From positions 10,107,600-10,171,599 of the forward strand of contig OY759269.1 in assembly GCA_963662155.1 (NCBI GenBank): a DNA stretch of 64,000 nucleotides. The letters run 5' to 3'. The position numbers and the translations under genes were made by a program. Positions 36,373 through 50,535 of this stretch are shown here, one piece after another. Position 1 is the first letter of the stretch, and each line of letters starts with the position of its first letter. Origin of the DNA: Lamellibrachia columna. Lineage: Eukaryota > Annelida > Polychaeta > Sabellida > Siboglinidae. The notes under the pieces are model-generated. The model searched no databases. It saw only the letters and a program-made list of their open reading frames with translations, and was not told where the DNA came from.

Positions 36373-39127
36373 AGATTGTTGCATATGGGAAAACAAATAG
36401 TTTTATGGCACCAGATGTTTCACCTGGACATAAATACAATGTTATGCACCTAGAGGGCATGTCAGGGCACTCTGTGAGACCCACAAGGCAATTAGCCCAC
36501 TCCCTGGCCTCCTAGATCATTAGGCTCTGAGCAGGAGTGGCAGACTATGGGCTAACTCTATGCTGTTGGGAGTGGGCATATTTACCTTTCCTTGCTACTA
36601 TGTTTTCAATTCTGATAATTAAATGAGCTTAGTTGGATGGGGTTAGGATTGGCATAATGCAGGATTGGGGTTTTTAGGGGATGGTCATACAAGTATTGGC
36701 CTATTATTAAGATATGTTTACGGGTCTGTTCTATTTGTCTCTAATTCTTTTTTTCTGGCAGGGAGAAATGATCTTTCTGTTTGTATCTCTATGACAAATA
36801 GCACAGCCCAGAGAGGTGTTCAGGGCTCTCTGATCTCTCCATCTGCAGGGCATGTCACTGGCAGAGAGGATCTGTCATGGGACCACAGATAGGACCATTC
36901 ATCCATTCTCTCACCACATACAATCAAAACATATGAGTTTGTTTCACTTTGAATTATATACAACATGAGTTACATTCCAAACCTGTACATCATGTGTGTG
37001 TGACAAAGTAGAGTTGAATAAGCGAGCAATAATAAAGGTGTTTTCGCACCTCTCCGGTTCTGTCCTGTTTACAAGTACCACTCTGGATTATCTACTTCTG
37101 CCACTTTGTGGAAAGACAAATAGAATTGTCTCTAAGTTGCTTGTTTGCATTTGACTTAGATGCACCTGCTATTTGTCACACTGAACCAGAAAACAGCTTA
37201 AGCCGAAATGGATTATACGTACATGGAATATGATTTTTGCAGCCCATTTGCAAGGTTTTTGTGAACCATTTAGGGTCATTCCATGGTTACACATGTTAAA
37301 TTTTGTGGCATGATTTTTTCCTTTAGCTGCTGTAGTTTTAATAATGATACATTATAAAGCGTTTTTTCTTTGCTAATGTACTAGTTACGTTATCATAGTT
37401 TGTGACAGAAAATAATTTTTTTATTAAATTACAAAAAAAGACATGCCAAAAAATTGCTGTATTTAAAATCAAAAGTCTCCTCAAACTACAAATGCTGTGA
37501 CAAAATGGCTGCATATACTGTGTAGCTAAGATATTAAAGTACCATTATACGGAAACAGTTTTGAAACTGCTTAATTAATAAACTTGTGGTTATCAAAAAA
37601 GTTGGTTACTCGCATTACAGTAACTCGCGTTACAAGTTATAGCTAATATAATTGATTTTAAAGAGAAATAGCAGCTTTTAAAAAAACTATGTTGAAGAAA
37701 CATCAGAAGCCCACAAAAATCTAATTTGTATAAATTACCATCAAATTAAAGTCACAGGAAGGTACGTGTAATTAGATTTAAGATTTTTTTGGCAATGTAA
37801 ATTCTTAGTCTGCTGTCAAAAATGGCGCAACATTTTACGTAACTTAGACATCAAGGTATCCTAACATGGAAGCAGATTTCTTGTTGCATAATTCATAAAC
37901 TTGTGTTTGTAAGATTTTGTTAGATTTTGCAAATACCAATGAATAATCACTTTATTGTTCAGTTATCACTTTACCTCACATTGTTAGATTGTGCTAGATT
38001 ATGCTGGATTATAACACATCGTTGTAATTTTTATTTGTGTCACATCTAATATTATTAACATGATCTCAAATTTGTAGCATCATTCCATTATAAGGTTAGT
38101 ATACCTAACTATAGGTGGTTCTCATAATAAGTCCCGTGGGGTTTCTAGAGAATCTCCTGAGTTACCAGATGAAATTAATTATGACCATACTTGTAACAAC
38201 ATTGTAAATGAGTAACCAAATAAACTCACATTGATTGATTGAACAAGTTACTGGTGTTATGGTTACTCACGTTACAAATTGTCCTCTATTTAGTCATAAC
38301 TAAGCAATAGACTACAAAGAAATGGCTGTTTTAAATGTTATACATCAGAAGTCCACATAAATCTAATTTGTATAAATTACCAACAAATTAAAGTAATAAC
38401 AAGGTAATTAGTCAATGCATAGACAAAACTTTGTTTTGTTTCCCTCAGTCACAACAGTAATCTTTCAGCTCAGGTTCACTATATTCTAAAAAGCAGTAGA
38501 AAACTATAAATGTTCATGCAACAGCAGGTTCATATAGGGCCTTAGCCATTTTATATCTCATAATAAATGCTGTCCCTCTGGTTTAGCCATGTCCAGTAAT
38601 GTCCAGCTGGTCATTACTGATACCAAGTAGTCATTCTGATGTGAGCATATGCCAGTCACTTGTAGGAACAATGAATATTTGTATTCTGCAACACACCAAA
38701 CACCCTGAATGATTCCAGAATCATGCAACTTTGGGATTTACTTGGGGGGAGGGGCACTCAGCTCCGCACTGACCCTTGTTAGGGTCAAAGGCACTGCTTT
38801 GGAATCAGTTGTTTGGATGTGGTGTATCCTTCAAATTCCAGGGATTGATACAGCACTTTAGAATATGCCAGTTATTCAGCACTGGCACTGTTCTGCTGTG
38901 ATAAAGCTTTCATTACAGTTCTTTTATGTTTCACTGCCATGTTTCATATCACTATAGTGTCACCTTTGTGGTTTCAACATGTGTAGTATATATCAATGTA
39001 GGAAAATAACCAGTTTTGTTTATTAAATGCAAGAAACGAGGACAAAGAGGACAAATTAGCTATTTTGGTTACTTGCGTTACACTTGTGAGGGAGTCTATT
39101 TGAGTGAGAGCTACAGCTGTACCATAT
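36373..39127. other. Intronic stretch (intron 1) with a diverged direct repeat
   Basis: No exon found. Segments 37605-37775 and 38262-38415 are diverged direct copies, sharing ACATCAGAAG, then CCACAAAAATCTAATTTGTA and TAAATTACCA. Related GGTTACT-CGTTACA pieces occur near 37603, 38268 and 39067. Confidence 0.55.
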
Positions 39128-40090
39128 GATATTGAGTAACTGCAGTGAGTGTACTCTGTAGATATTGAGTAACTGCAGTGAGTGTACTCTGTAGATACTG
39201 AGTAACTGCAGTGAGTGTACTCTGTAGATATTGAGTAACTGCAGTGAGTGTACTCTGTAGATACTGAGTAACTGCAGTGAGTGTACTCTGTAGATATTGA
39301 GTAACGCAGTGAGTGTACTCTGTAGATACTGAGTAACTGCAGTGAGTGTACTCTGTAGATACTGAGTAACTGCAGTGAGTGTACTCTGTAGATACTGAGT
39401 AACTGCAGTGAGTGTACTCTGTAGATATTGAGTAACTGCAGTGAGTGTACTCTGTAGATATTGAGTAACTGCAGTGAGTGTACTCTGTAGATATTGAGTA
39501 ACTGCAGTGAGTGTACTCTGTAGATATTGAGTAACTGCAGTGAGTGTACTCTGTAGATATTGAGTAACTGCAGTGAGTGTACTCTGTAGACATTGAGTAA
39601 CTGCAGTGAGTGTACTCTGTAGATACTGAGTAACTGCAGTGAGTGTACTCTGTAGATACTGAGTAACTGCAGTGAGTGTACTCTGTAGACATTGAGTAAC
39701 TGCAGTGAGTGTACTGTGTAGATACTGAGTAACTGCAGTGAGTGTACTCTGTAGATACTGAGTAACTGCAGTGAGTGTACTCTGTAGATATTGAGTAACT
39801 GCAGTGAGTGTACTCTGTAGATATTGAGTAACTGCAGTGAGTGTACTCTGTAGATATTGAGTAACTGCAGTGAGTGTACTCTGTAGATATTGAGTAACTG
39901 CAGTGAGTGTACTCTGTAGATACTGAGTAACTGCAGTGAGTGTACTCTGTAGATACTGAGTAACTGCAGTGAGTGTACTCTGTAGATATTGAGTAACTGC
40001 AGTGAGTGTACTCTGTAGATATTGAGTAACTGCAGTGAGTGTACTCTGTAGATATTGAGTAACTGCAGTGAGTGTACTCTGTAGGTATTA
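39128..40090. repeat. 33-bp minisatellite, about 29 copies (intron 1)
   Basis: The unit is ACTGCAGTGAGTGTACTCTG followed by TAGATATTGAGTA, with ATATTG/ATACTG/ACATTG variants. One unit at about 39301 has lost a base. Because 33 is divisible by 3, the minus strand stays open for over 350 codons (11-residue TEYTHCSYSIS repeat) in more than one frame. Confidence 0.98.
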
Positions 40091-42123
40091 GGGAAGCTAA
40101 TAGATGTATGCAAGTTTTATTTGATTGCATAAAATATAATAAATGTATTAATGCTTTACATATGAGGTTATTATTGTATTTATTTGACAAAAAAATAGGT
40201 GTCTACTGTGCATGCGATATCTTTTTTGCAACAACTTCAATCGCAATTTGTTTTTCCATGAACTTTCGCATAATTTTGGCTACCAGAAAAAAACATTAAA
40301 TAAAATAAATGATATTTAAATTTTTTGTCTTTGTGCACTCCATCATGATATGGCCCATTAATGTTTTTAAACATTACGTTTTGATTGACATTTTGAAATG
40401 CGTACTGTCATGCACGTAAGTGGCAGTAAAAGTCCAGCTGGTCAGTGGCAGAAATGACACAGTGACAATTGTGATTGCTTTATCCAAATGTGTAATCATA
40501 TTCTTTTTGGTGGCAAAATCAAATCTCTTGACATGTATTTTTGAAAAGCTGCACATATTTAAATATCATAAGCTGTGCACGCGAGGCAACATCCAGTTGT
40601 TTGCAGTGAGTGCAAAATTGTATAGTAATTTATTAAATAATTTCAGCAAATTCAGGAAGTATTGACTAAACTTTTTTATTGATGCATTTTTGTATGACAG
40701 AAGTCAAGTATTCACGAAGTAAAGCATAATTGAGTGCACTCAATCGAGCCCAGGGACTACTGGCACTTACTGAAGTTAAAATATTAATTTGCAGTTTCAT
40801 CATCAAAGACACCTTTCGCTTCAGCATCGGCTATCTCAACATCGTCCAAATCTGATACTGTGGTCTCTGCGGGCCCTGGATGTCAGCCAACTACTGTTTC
40901 ATTACACATTGTAGGCTGCTCCAAATACTAGCTGAGATTACATCAGACTCCACCACTGCTTTACATAGTGACAGTTTAATCCCTCCCCATCGATCATGCC
41001 AGGCAGCCATTTAGCTTGTGCTCAGGCTTTAGTCAGATATTGCTGATCTGTCCAAAATCTGCCTGGTTATGAGTGAAAAATTACTTCCTAGGTGAGTTGA
41101 ACCAGTAGGATTTGTCAGACTATTTGTTATTTAAACCAAACCAAGAGTGGAATTTCCAATGGAAAGATTCAGCAGAATGCTAAAGCAAAATAAATGGTGG
41201 CCTTGCCCCAAATGCTCTGCGCACTAGATGGGATATTTCATTACCAATGCATTCATTTGGGTTGGGCAGAGATCGATCTCTTAGCTGAAGCATTACTGAG
41301 TAGTAACTCATGCATTGGAAGATGATATATTGTTATTATAGAGTGGAATAATTCAGTATAATTAATGTGCTGATGATGGTCATTGTTGTGAGGCCCATTA
41401 GAGCCCATTAGAGCCAAAATAAAATAGAACCTAAGAAATAGACATCTTAGTTTTCATACCAAGCGAAATCGGAAGAAAAGGTCACTCAACCAAGGTCATA
41501 TAATTTGGTTGGAATATTACTATTAGTGAAATTATAAATGTCCACTTTTGGGTGAGAAATGTAGTCGGTGTGTGTGGGGGGGGGTGGGGTGGGGTGGGGT
41601 GGTTGGGTGGGGGGGCGGGCGGATGTGTGTGTGTGTGTGCATAAAAGATTGATCAGATTGTTGGAAATGAGGAAATTTGAAATGTCATTAAGTAAATGCT
41701 AATGGTAATTTTGTTTTTGAATACTGGATTGTTAACACAAATATATGTATATTTAATTATTTATTATTCTCACACTGTAAAATATGGGATACACTATAAA
41801 AGTGTATTATTATTTATTTATTATGTTTGTAAGTTACTGGTCGTTTCAAAACTAATTGAAATGTTTTTGTCATAATTCATTGAGGAATACATATATATGT
41901 AAATTCATTTAAATGGTGTTGTTTGGCTGAAAATTTAAATTCCCTCCTCAGTTTGATTATTCTCTCGTCTCATTTAGAATCATTTAAAAAAAAATCTGAC
42001 CTATCTAGTATCTACTATGACATGCTAGCTCGTCTCTTATTTATTTTTGATGAACTCATCAGACAAACTTTTAATTTTTCTCAATTGTGTTCAGTGGGAA
42101 TTCTGTGAAAAAGGCAAAAGTGG

Positions 42124-42177
<54 letters not shown>

Positions 42178-42254
42178 TATGACAACACTATTCATGCTTT
42201 TAGAAGTTCACAATCTAATGATGAAAGTCAATCGTTTTGGTGATTCTATAAAAA
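40091..42254. other. Intronic stretch (intron 1)
   Basis: No exon found. A G-rich tract with potential to form G-quadruplexes (GGGGTGGGGTGGGGTGG) lies at about 41565-41640 and a (TA)n run at 42127-42177. Confidence 0.5.
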
Positions 42255-42541
42255 GTACTGTATACGACCTTACAGTTCGCTTGAAAACAAATTGGGTCAT
42301 GGAAAAAAGTCAAAGATATCTAATAAGCGTACACCAAAATTGTTTTCTCTAGACAATAAGGTAACTGTTTAACACTAGTGGTGTCATTTGGTGTCTAGTG
42401 TAGAACAGTTTAAACCAACTGTCTAACACCAGACAGCAACATTTTACAGTTGTTCCGCACTAGTCAAATAACAATAATTATGGATTCTGCTGATAAAAAA
42501 ATTAGGGCGTGTACGCTTAATAGGTTGAATTTGGTGTGCAC
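42255..42541. mobile_element. Palindromic MITE-like element, copy 1
   Basis: Shares GTACACCAAAATTG, TCTCTAGACAATAAGGTAAC, ACTAGTGGTGTCATTTGGTG and CTAGTGTAGAACA with three other copies at 51.25, 57.14 and 61.65 kb. Its ends are related inverted repeats (CTGTATACGACC... and ...TAGGTTGAATTTGGTGT). No coding capacity. Confidence 0.75.
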
Positions 42542-45500
42542 ATTTCTGTTAAATTGACTTCACTTATTTCTTAAACTTAGTACATGATTCGCAGCGGGCT
42601 AAGTGAATTAAGGATATAGTTTTAAGCCTTAGGGTTAATCTGATAAATTACAGGATTTCTGAGCCTGGCATGTAAAAATAATCCTATATATACAGCAGTG
42701 TCAGATGTGAACAGAATGAAGAAATGGTTAACACCAACACTACAGGTAGTACAACTATATCTGTATAGAACTATTTCTTGCTGAATAATTTGTAAATGTG
42801 GTGATTTTCAAATTGAAGATTCCGAAAGTCTTTTTTGCATGTGATTATTATGCATTGCAATATGTATATGTTGCAGATATTATATAAGGGGACAAATGCT
42901 GAGTTTTCCGAAAGGTGAAAAATCACCCCAGAATATGAGCATCTAGAGAAAGGTCAATGTTGTCCTTGTGAGTGGGTTGTGTGTTTGCAGCATGCCTTGT
43001 TTTTGCAAACCTAATGAATTTGTGGGAGAAGGTAAAACATGGCTTTAGGAAGGAAATGGAATCACACGAAAAGGTCACACACATTAAATCAATGCTTTCA
43101 GTAGGAAATTAACTCGGAGGAGAGCCTCACAAAATACATCATGATTATGGCAGAAAAAAGAAGTATCAGGAAGTGGAATGATGGGAAAATCTGCTGGATT
43201 TATGCACTTTAGCGGCGTTTCCATGGTATCAGTGTCTATGCATTTCAAATCTAAATCAAATCAAATAGTTTATTGTTACCCTTTGCAGAAATGATAATTA
43301 AACAGAGCAATGGTCTTTGAACATCTATACACATAGAACGGCTGCCTCACCTTTGAATGTACACGTTGAAAACGTTCCAGTTTCTTGGAATGTGATATTT
43401 GACATGGTATTTACCTCTCAAGAAACTTTTTGTGTTCATACCGAATATTTCAACTGCCTCAGTCTTCATTGGTGGACTGACGTTTTACATCAAGTAAGAT
43501 CAACAGTTTCCTACATCAGTTTTGCTGAAAACTCATGAAAATTACAATTTGGGTACCCTCAGGAAATAGTGACCTAAGCCCAGGAATTGTGTGCAACAAA
43601 TAGATCTTGATTGTACCACGAAAAGTGGGAAGTCAGGAGCAAAAAAAGCAGTATTTCCCACCAAAAAGCGGTAATGTTGATATCTATGGGTTTGTTACAT
43701 CTGAAATGTGCAGTAATGTGCATGAAACCTACTTCTTAGTATACTCTTAAAATGAAACTGTAACTGTTTTATCTAATAATTTGTATACACTAACTACTAA
43801 TTTCAATACACTAACTACTAATTTCAATACACCAACTACTCATTTCAATACACACAGATAAAGTGTGTTGAATGAAATGTTTTGTCTAACTCGTGTTGTT
43901 TTCATCATGTCAGAAGAGCAACTCCTGACAAATACACCTTGCCACCAGATGGTAGGTTTATCTTCACCGATAAAGGATCATTGGGTATTGCTATGTCCCT
44001 GAAGTTGCCCTGATGTAAGAGGCTAGATTGTTCTTGTTCTTGATTGAGGTCTCTGGGCCTGCTGCCAAGGGCTTCATTTCAGGAAGATTAATGCACCTCT
44101 CTCATGTGCTGGCTTCTTATAAAGAAGCTATGCACGTGGCAGAAAATGCAGCTGAAACGACCAGTGCATGACTTACAGGCATATCTTAGTGTAGGGCATG
44201 ACAAGGCATCAAAGATTGTCCATGGACGTGATAAATATTCCTTGCTTTCACCCAATCATTCTAACATCTTCCCGCAGACTTGGATTTATCTCTCATAAAC
44301 ACTCGGTAATGTTACATGAAATTGAATTAGTTGATTACTTAAGTGCATTTCGTCACAAAATTCAATTTAGAAAGTGGCATTTGTGGGTGTTTTATTAAGC
44401 CATTGTGTAAGATGATCCATATTAATGAGGGACTCGTAATCCATTCGTGATTCGGTTGCAGTTGCCAAATTATATTTGTTTCTATTCTATTTGATATTTT
44501 GCAATGTTCCATCATAATAGAATTAAGAGTGCTGCATATAATTGTATGATTGTTATCTTCTGTCTCTAACGGATGCATTTGTGATCACTTTAGTAGCTGT
44601 GTAAGTACATATTGTTCATAATAATAACTTAATTGCAATGCCGCATTTTTAATAAAAACAAATTTTATCTTTTAATTTTTTATGTTGCAATGTATTATAT
44701 TACTCTCATTTGTTTTCAACTGTTTTTAGCATTACGATTGTGATATGTAATGTTTAGTTCCATGTGTGATTGGGTGCATGAGTGTATGTTTGTGCTAACG
44801 CCACAACACTACGAATTCCTTGTACTTGCTACTTGGTAATAAAACGCATCTTATCTTATCTTATCTTATCTTAATTATGTTTGTAATGTTTTAACTAATT
44901 TTTAACATTATGTGCATCATGTTTTAAACTGTTAATTATTATTTATTTAACTAATTATATTTATATTTTAGCACCGTTTATTTTGAGCAGACATGTGAAT
45001 GCACTTAGTCCAGGCATACAACACTATATAAATGTGCTTATTGTTATGAACATGAAGTTTGAATTAACATAAAATAAATAGGGAACAGTATCACGGTCGT
45101 CAGTTAGAATCTGTAGATGAATTTCTACTACTACTACTACATAGAATACAGTCTGGTGTGTCTATTTATCATTACTGTCACAAGTACAGGTAGTACTGGC
45201 TGCAGCAGTTACCTGTCTCTTCCATCAGCTCTCAAGCCAACATTTGCTGTTGCGTAAGCCAGGTATGCTCTGCCAAAACACTGAGTAACAGTGTCCCCAT
45301 AACTTGATAATTTCAGTACCATAGCAGCCGTGTATTAAATAACATTGATTGAATTAGTATATAAGATAATTTAATCCAGTAAATCTGTCAAAATAAAGGA
45401 CTTTTCTTTTCAGACAAATTGTCTGAATCACATTTAAAAAAATTAATTTAAATGTTTTGTAAGTAAGGGTGTCCATCTTTAAATCTCTTCATGACTTGAA

Positions 45501-46084
45501 CATTATTATCTTTTTCAATTCAGCAATTTGTTGTGCACTCAGTCACATTGCGTTATGGTGAAAATGGTGAAAAAGTTGATCTTTTAAATCTCATGTTGGT
45601 TGAGACTAGGTCATGACTTTGCCAGGAAACCATTTTTTTTCTGTACTTATAGAACTTTGTTGGTGCATGAACAAGTTGGTATCATGAACAGGCGCACAAG
45701 TGCCATGTGTACAGATCTAAGGTCACAACATTTGCCATTTAACTGAGCATTGCTAAATGTGTTTGGGTTTTACCCAGTCTGTTATTCCAGTATTCAATGT
45801 TAAATGCTTTTTTAATCATCTGTGTTAATGTTCACCCTTCAGTAACAATTCTTGTTTGTAACTGTCCTGTTTTTTGTTGTCATCTGCATTTTATGTTTAT
45901 CAAAACTTTATGATTTGAGTGTTTCTTATTGATCACTGAGGTTTGCACTGTCAATTTGCAACATGGTAGCGACTGGCATCTAAGAAGAGTTCCCTTATAT
46001 ACAAAATATTTTTGCATTTCAAACTAGGTTTGCTTATACATTTGTGGCAGTGAATAAGTGGACTGAATAGATGTTTGGAACAAC
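42542..46084. other. Intronic stretch (intron 1)
   Basis: No exon found. Four copies of a 21-bp repeat (CACTAACTACTAATTTCAAT) lie at 43786-43855. Possible LINE 3' ends are at about 44760-44872 (TTGGTAATAAAACGC plus (TCTTA)n) and 44990-45055 (ACTATATAAATGTGCTTATT). A copy of the hammerhead-like repeat lies at 43406-43480. Confidence 0.5.
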
Positions 46085-46400
46085 TATTGACAAAAAAGGA
46101 CATCGCTGAATGCGCCACCATCAACAACATTGTAGATGAGGGGAAGTAGAGAAGATGGAGAAGGTTTGGCCATGTTCTCCACATGGACTGGAATAATCTT
46201 CCATGTATCACTCTGAAATAGACACCACCTGGAAAAGGAGATGAGGTAAACCACTGGGCACTGTGGATGAAGCTGGCTGAGAAGACCTAGAATGAACTCA
46301 CCTGGCTCACCCAACACTGAGCTGGCTGGAGAAGATTTGTTGGCGCCTTGTGGTCCAGGGGGAGTGACGAGGATTGAGTGAGAGTGAGGACTGAATATGT
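46085..46400 (+). pseudogene. RTE-like LINE extreme 3' fragment (intron 1)
   Basis: Reads LTKKDIAECATINNIVDEGK, RRWRRFGHVLHMDWNNLPCI, WALWMKLAEKT and AGWRRFVGALWS. This is the C-terminal R+WRW-GHVLR...W..F..AL region of RTE-like elements. Stops interrupt it at several places. Confidence 0.75.
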
Positions 46401-47536
46401 GACCAAAATTAAGCACGGCATTGTGTAACAAGAGTGGTGCCATCTACTATTTTACTTAATGCTCATTTTGGTTTAAAAACCTATTCCTGAATTCAATTTG
46501 TACTGAAATTATGTTATTTCTGGTCGTTGCATTACTCGTTAAGTTATTGGTTAACATAAACATTTCTTTTGGAATGTGGACTATTAATACAGAGCACTAG
46601 TGAATATGTCACTATGCAATTTATTTTATTTACTATGTTGATAAATGTGAAAAATCAGTGATACATATCAGGCAAACAATAACGTTATTTTTTAAAAAGC
46701 TGTGAGTGTACTGGGCTGCTATAGGTGTCTGGTATTATGCTGATGTCTGGTATTATTGACTTGGTCTTTTGACTGTAGGATCCCAGTGGTGCAGCTATTT
46801 CTGTCACACATCCAAACCAAACTTAATATCACACTTCGCTGGAGATTAGCCAGACAGACATGGAAAAAATGTATAATCGCGACAAGATGTCTGATTGTGA
46901 AATATCCACTGACCAACATTGCCTTGCCAGAAGTTACCCTTTGGCATTTTGACTAAGAACATGAGATGTATGACTGGACCAGACTTCCAGTGTCTGAACA
47001 GATCATGAAATCAATGAAATTATTGTTTGTTTCCCCTGCAGTTAGAATCGACCAAATGTCACATTTGACATATATGTTTGAGTTTTTTTGTTCATTAGAT
47101 GTACCATTGAAAGAGATTAAAGATGACTAGTGTTTACCATTGTGCGATAAAGACGCCAATCGCAACCACATTTTGTCATAAATTTATTACCAAGATAATC
47201 GTAATTTTTTTACTTTTCAATGACAGCTAGTGCATTCTCAGACACCCTGATCAACAACTCTTTGTTTTCAACCAGACAATCACAAATCCTATTGGCTGTC
47301 TCTTCCACCCTCCTTGCCCTATTTACGGTCAATGTCAAAATATGGGATCACTGTTTCACTTTCGGGTTCTCGACATATCAATACTGTGCCAGTGATTTTG
47401 CGACAGTATCCCATTTTGGCAATTTTTTGCTGTCTGTAAAATAATTTCTGAACATGGATATGGCTATATTTGAGTATAACGATACTTATGCTTTGTTCTG
47501 ATTAAAATTCCTAGTGGCCACCTGTCAATGTATGTA
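46401..47536. other. Intronic stretch (intron 1)
   Basis: No gene or repeat recognised. Confidence 0.5.
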
Positions 47537-48213
47537 TGTGTCAGTGACTCTAGGGTCCCTTGTGTCAGTGACTCTAGGGTCCCTTGTGTCAGTGACTCTA
47601 GGGTCACTTGTGTCAGTGACTCTAGGGTCCCTTGTGTCAGTGACTCTAGGGTCCCTTGTGTCAGTGACTCTAGGGTCACTTGTGTCAGTGACTCTAGGGT
47701 CCCTTGTGTCAGTGACTCTAGGGTCACTTGTGCCAGTGACTCTAGGGTCCCTTGTGTCAGTGACTCTAGGGTCCCTTGTGTCAGTGACTCTAGGGTCACT
47801 TGTGTCAGTGACTCTAGGGTCCCTTGTGTCAGTGACTCTAGGGTCCCTTGTGTCAGTGACTCTAGGGTCACTTGTGTCAGTGACTCTAGGGTCCCTTGTA
47901 TCAGTGACTCTAGGGTCCCTTGTGTCAGTGACTCTAGGGTCCCTTGTGTCAGTGACTATAGGGTCCCTTGTGTCAGTGACTATAGGGTCACTTGTGTCAG
48001 TGGCTCTAGGGTCCCTTGTGTCAGTGACTCTAGGGTCCCTTGTGTCAGTGACTCTAGGGTCCCTTGTGTCAGTGATTCTAGGGTCCCTTGTGTCAGTGAC
48101 TATAGGGTCCCTTGTGTCAGTGACTCTAGGGTCCCTTGTGTCAGTGACTCTAGGGTCCCTTGTGTCAGTGACTCTAGGGTCACTTGTGTCAGTGACTCTA
48201 GGGTCCCTTGTGT
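47537..48213. repeat. 24-bp minisatellite, about 28 copies (intron 1)
   Basis: The unit is GTGACTCTAGGGTCCCTTGT followed by GTCA. The variant GGTCACTTG recurs mostly every second or third unit, indicating growth in blocks. As 24 is divisible by 3, several frames stay open (SVTLGSLV, DTRDPRVT). Confidence 0.98.
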
Positions 48214-49112
48214 ATGAATACATTATGTAGTTGTTTTGGACGCGATTTGATATGGAGTATCCTGTATATTGATTTTATGGAAAAAAAATTACAAAAGTTG
48301 ATGAATTTTGTCGAGCAGGTTGACGAAATAATGTATATTAACATAGTTGATTTTCAGTATATTAAAGCTAAAAATTAGCGAACAGCATTAAAAAACGTTA
48401 GCATTGTTGCCAGTGGGAAAATAAATAGTGGTCTTTCACCATTTTATGAAAATACCGATGGAAGGAGCCTCCTGACTGCCTAAACAATACATCAGAAGTA
48501 GCGGCATTGATTCGACAAAGCAGCATAATAATTGAAAATTTCAGCCAGTCGTCCATGATCTAAACTTTTTAAAGCTAATTGGCAATGTAAAAAAAATTTA
48601 AAAGCGACTTTTTGTCGACTCTGACAGCATGGGACACATTTGTGAATTACACTTGGCTGTTTTTGACGCATCATCATCGCTAGTTGTTAGACTGAAGCAA
48701 TGCTCGGATAATTGCACCATGACAAGACTCTGTTTGACATTTGCTTTATGTAACCTGACAGGCCTGGATAATGAGTACATGTTGTGAAGCGTCTGGTGAT
48801 CAATACATCTCAGTGAAGCACCAATAAGTGGCTGACTGTGGACCTATAGTCACTGGGCAGTGGCTGCTGATTGCTTAAGTGTGTCACTGCAGAGATAGGA
48901 AGATGGGACTACTGCAGGGCACACCACGGTTGATTTTCGCGTTTTCCCATACATTTCGCCAAAATCACACACCTCCAGCTCTTTTAATCATGTTGAAAAC
49001 GCGCTTACCATCAAAATTGGCAGTTTTCATAAAATATTAAATGCCTACCGTTGTTTCGGGAATGTCACCAACAAAATACCTAAGCCTCTTCAAATCAGCT
49101 TCTCACTGCAGC
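48214..49112. other. Intronic stretch (intron 1)
   Basis: AT-rich, nothing recognised. Confidence 0.5.
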
Positions 49113-49313
49113 ATCTCACTGCCAATAGCCCGTTTCAAATGTTTCATCTCACTGCCAATAGCCCGTTTCAAATGTTTCATCTCACTGCCAATAGCCCGTT
49201 TCAAATGTTTCATTTCACTGCCAATAGCCCGTTTCAAATGTTTCATCTCACTGCCAATAGCCCGTTTCAAATGTTTCATCTCACTGCCAATAGCCCGTTT
49301 CAAATGTTTCATC
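49113..49313. repeat. 33-bp tandem repeat, about 6 copies (intron 1)
   Basis: The unit is CTCACTGCCAATAGCCCGTT followed by TCAAATGTTTCAT. Copies are nearly identical. Confidence 0.97.
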
Positions 49314-50535
49314 CTTGCTGGCTGAGCACAGTTATTTCTTGGCAAATAAATCACTGAAATCAGTTAAATTGCGTATTTGTAGGCAGTATTTTCATATGAA
49401 ACACTTCTAGAAATCTAACTGTGGTCTGACCCTTGCAGTGGTTTTGCTGACAAGTTGATGTAGCTGATGACATCACAGATGTGTAATAAATGTCATTGCT
49501 GTGGCTGTTTAGTACATTAAACTGCACATAGAATCCAGATTTGGTGATGCGGGAGTATTTTTACTGACTTACTGTGTTGAGTTGCGTCATTTCACCGATT
49601 AGTGTGGGCAGTTAACGGCATAATGTCATAGCTAATGGATGACAACAGCTCCTCGCTGTCACATTTATTCTTATACAAAAATCAATAGCATAGCATTTAA
49701 TAAAATAGTAGCAGTGTGCATATAATGCATCAATTACCTTGTTAGTTGTAGTTCTACATGCAACCAGGACAAAAGTAAATAAAATAAGACAATTATTGCA
49801 GAATAATTGATGTCAAACAAAGCCTGGAGCAACGGCAGCTTTGTGCAGATATTTCTGCTGAATGCAAATAGCATCCCGGTTCGTTGTAATCAAACAATAG
49901 TCTACATTCACTTTGGTTCATTTGTTGGCCAGTTTGTACATTTAGCTTATTTAAATTAGATAATGTAATTAATTTATGCGCACAACTTTAAGCAAATAAA
50001 AACTGAAATGGGAAAATTACAGTGTATTTTGAAGCATAACTTCCACCCTGTTTTATGATTTTAAACTATCTTCCTGCATTTGTTAGCAGACAATATGACC
50101 TTGAAGAGGAATTTGGCTGTTTTAATCAATCTTCATGTATAATTTGTCATTTCAGTGATACCCGGAGATCTTTCACGTCTAAAATAAAGAAACATATCGT
50201 GTCTTTTCTCTTTCTATGTCTTCTTTCTTTTTATTCCAATTCTTTATCTTTGAAGTATTCACAAAGGTCAACATTTAATTATTCATACAAAGCGTACTAA
50301 TTCTCATACACACCTCCTCAAATTAGTACGTTAAGATGTTTATAATTTTTTACATCAAAACTATATGAATGTATCAAAATGATGACACCGTGCCTGTATA
50401 TAGAACACGCAATAATAACCACAAGAAAATTTTTACAAACATTTGTCTTCAATAATTATGTTAATGCTTTGTGTTTTTTGAAGTTGTGAATTTCCAAGAT
50501 GTCAGACTGTTTTTCGTAGTTAAAAACAATAGTAG
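49314..50535. other. Intronic stretch (intron 1)
   Basis: AT-rich. An open frame at 50055-50300 shows no convincing domain. Confidence 0.5.

Noticed and set aside
38974..40190. Two overlapping minus-strand ORFs of 379 and 359 codons with an 11-residue repeat
   Set aside because: They are products of a 33-bp minisatellite: a unit divisible by 3 keeps several frames open. No coding signal exists outside the repeat, and one unit has a 1-base loss.
47464..48230. Long ORFs on both strands with 8-residue repeats (SVTLGSLV, DTRDPRVT)
   Set aside because: Artefacts of the 24-bp minisatellite. Open in many frames, no start context or neighbouring exons.
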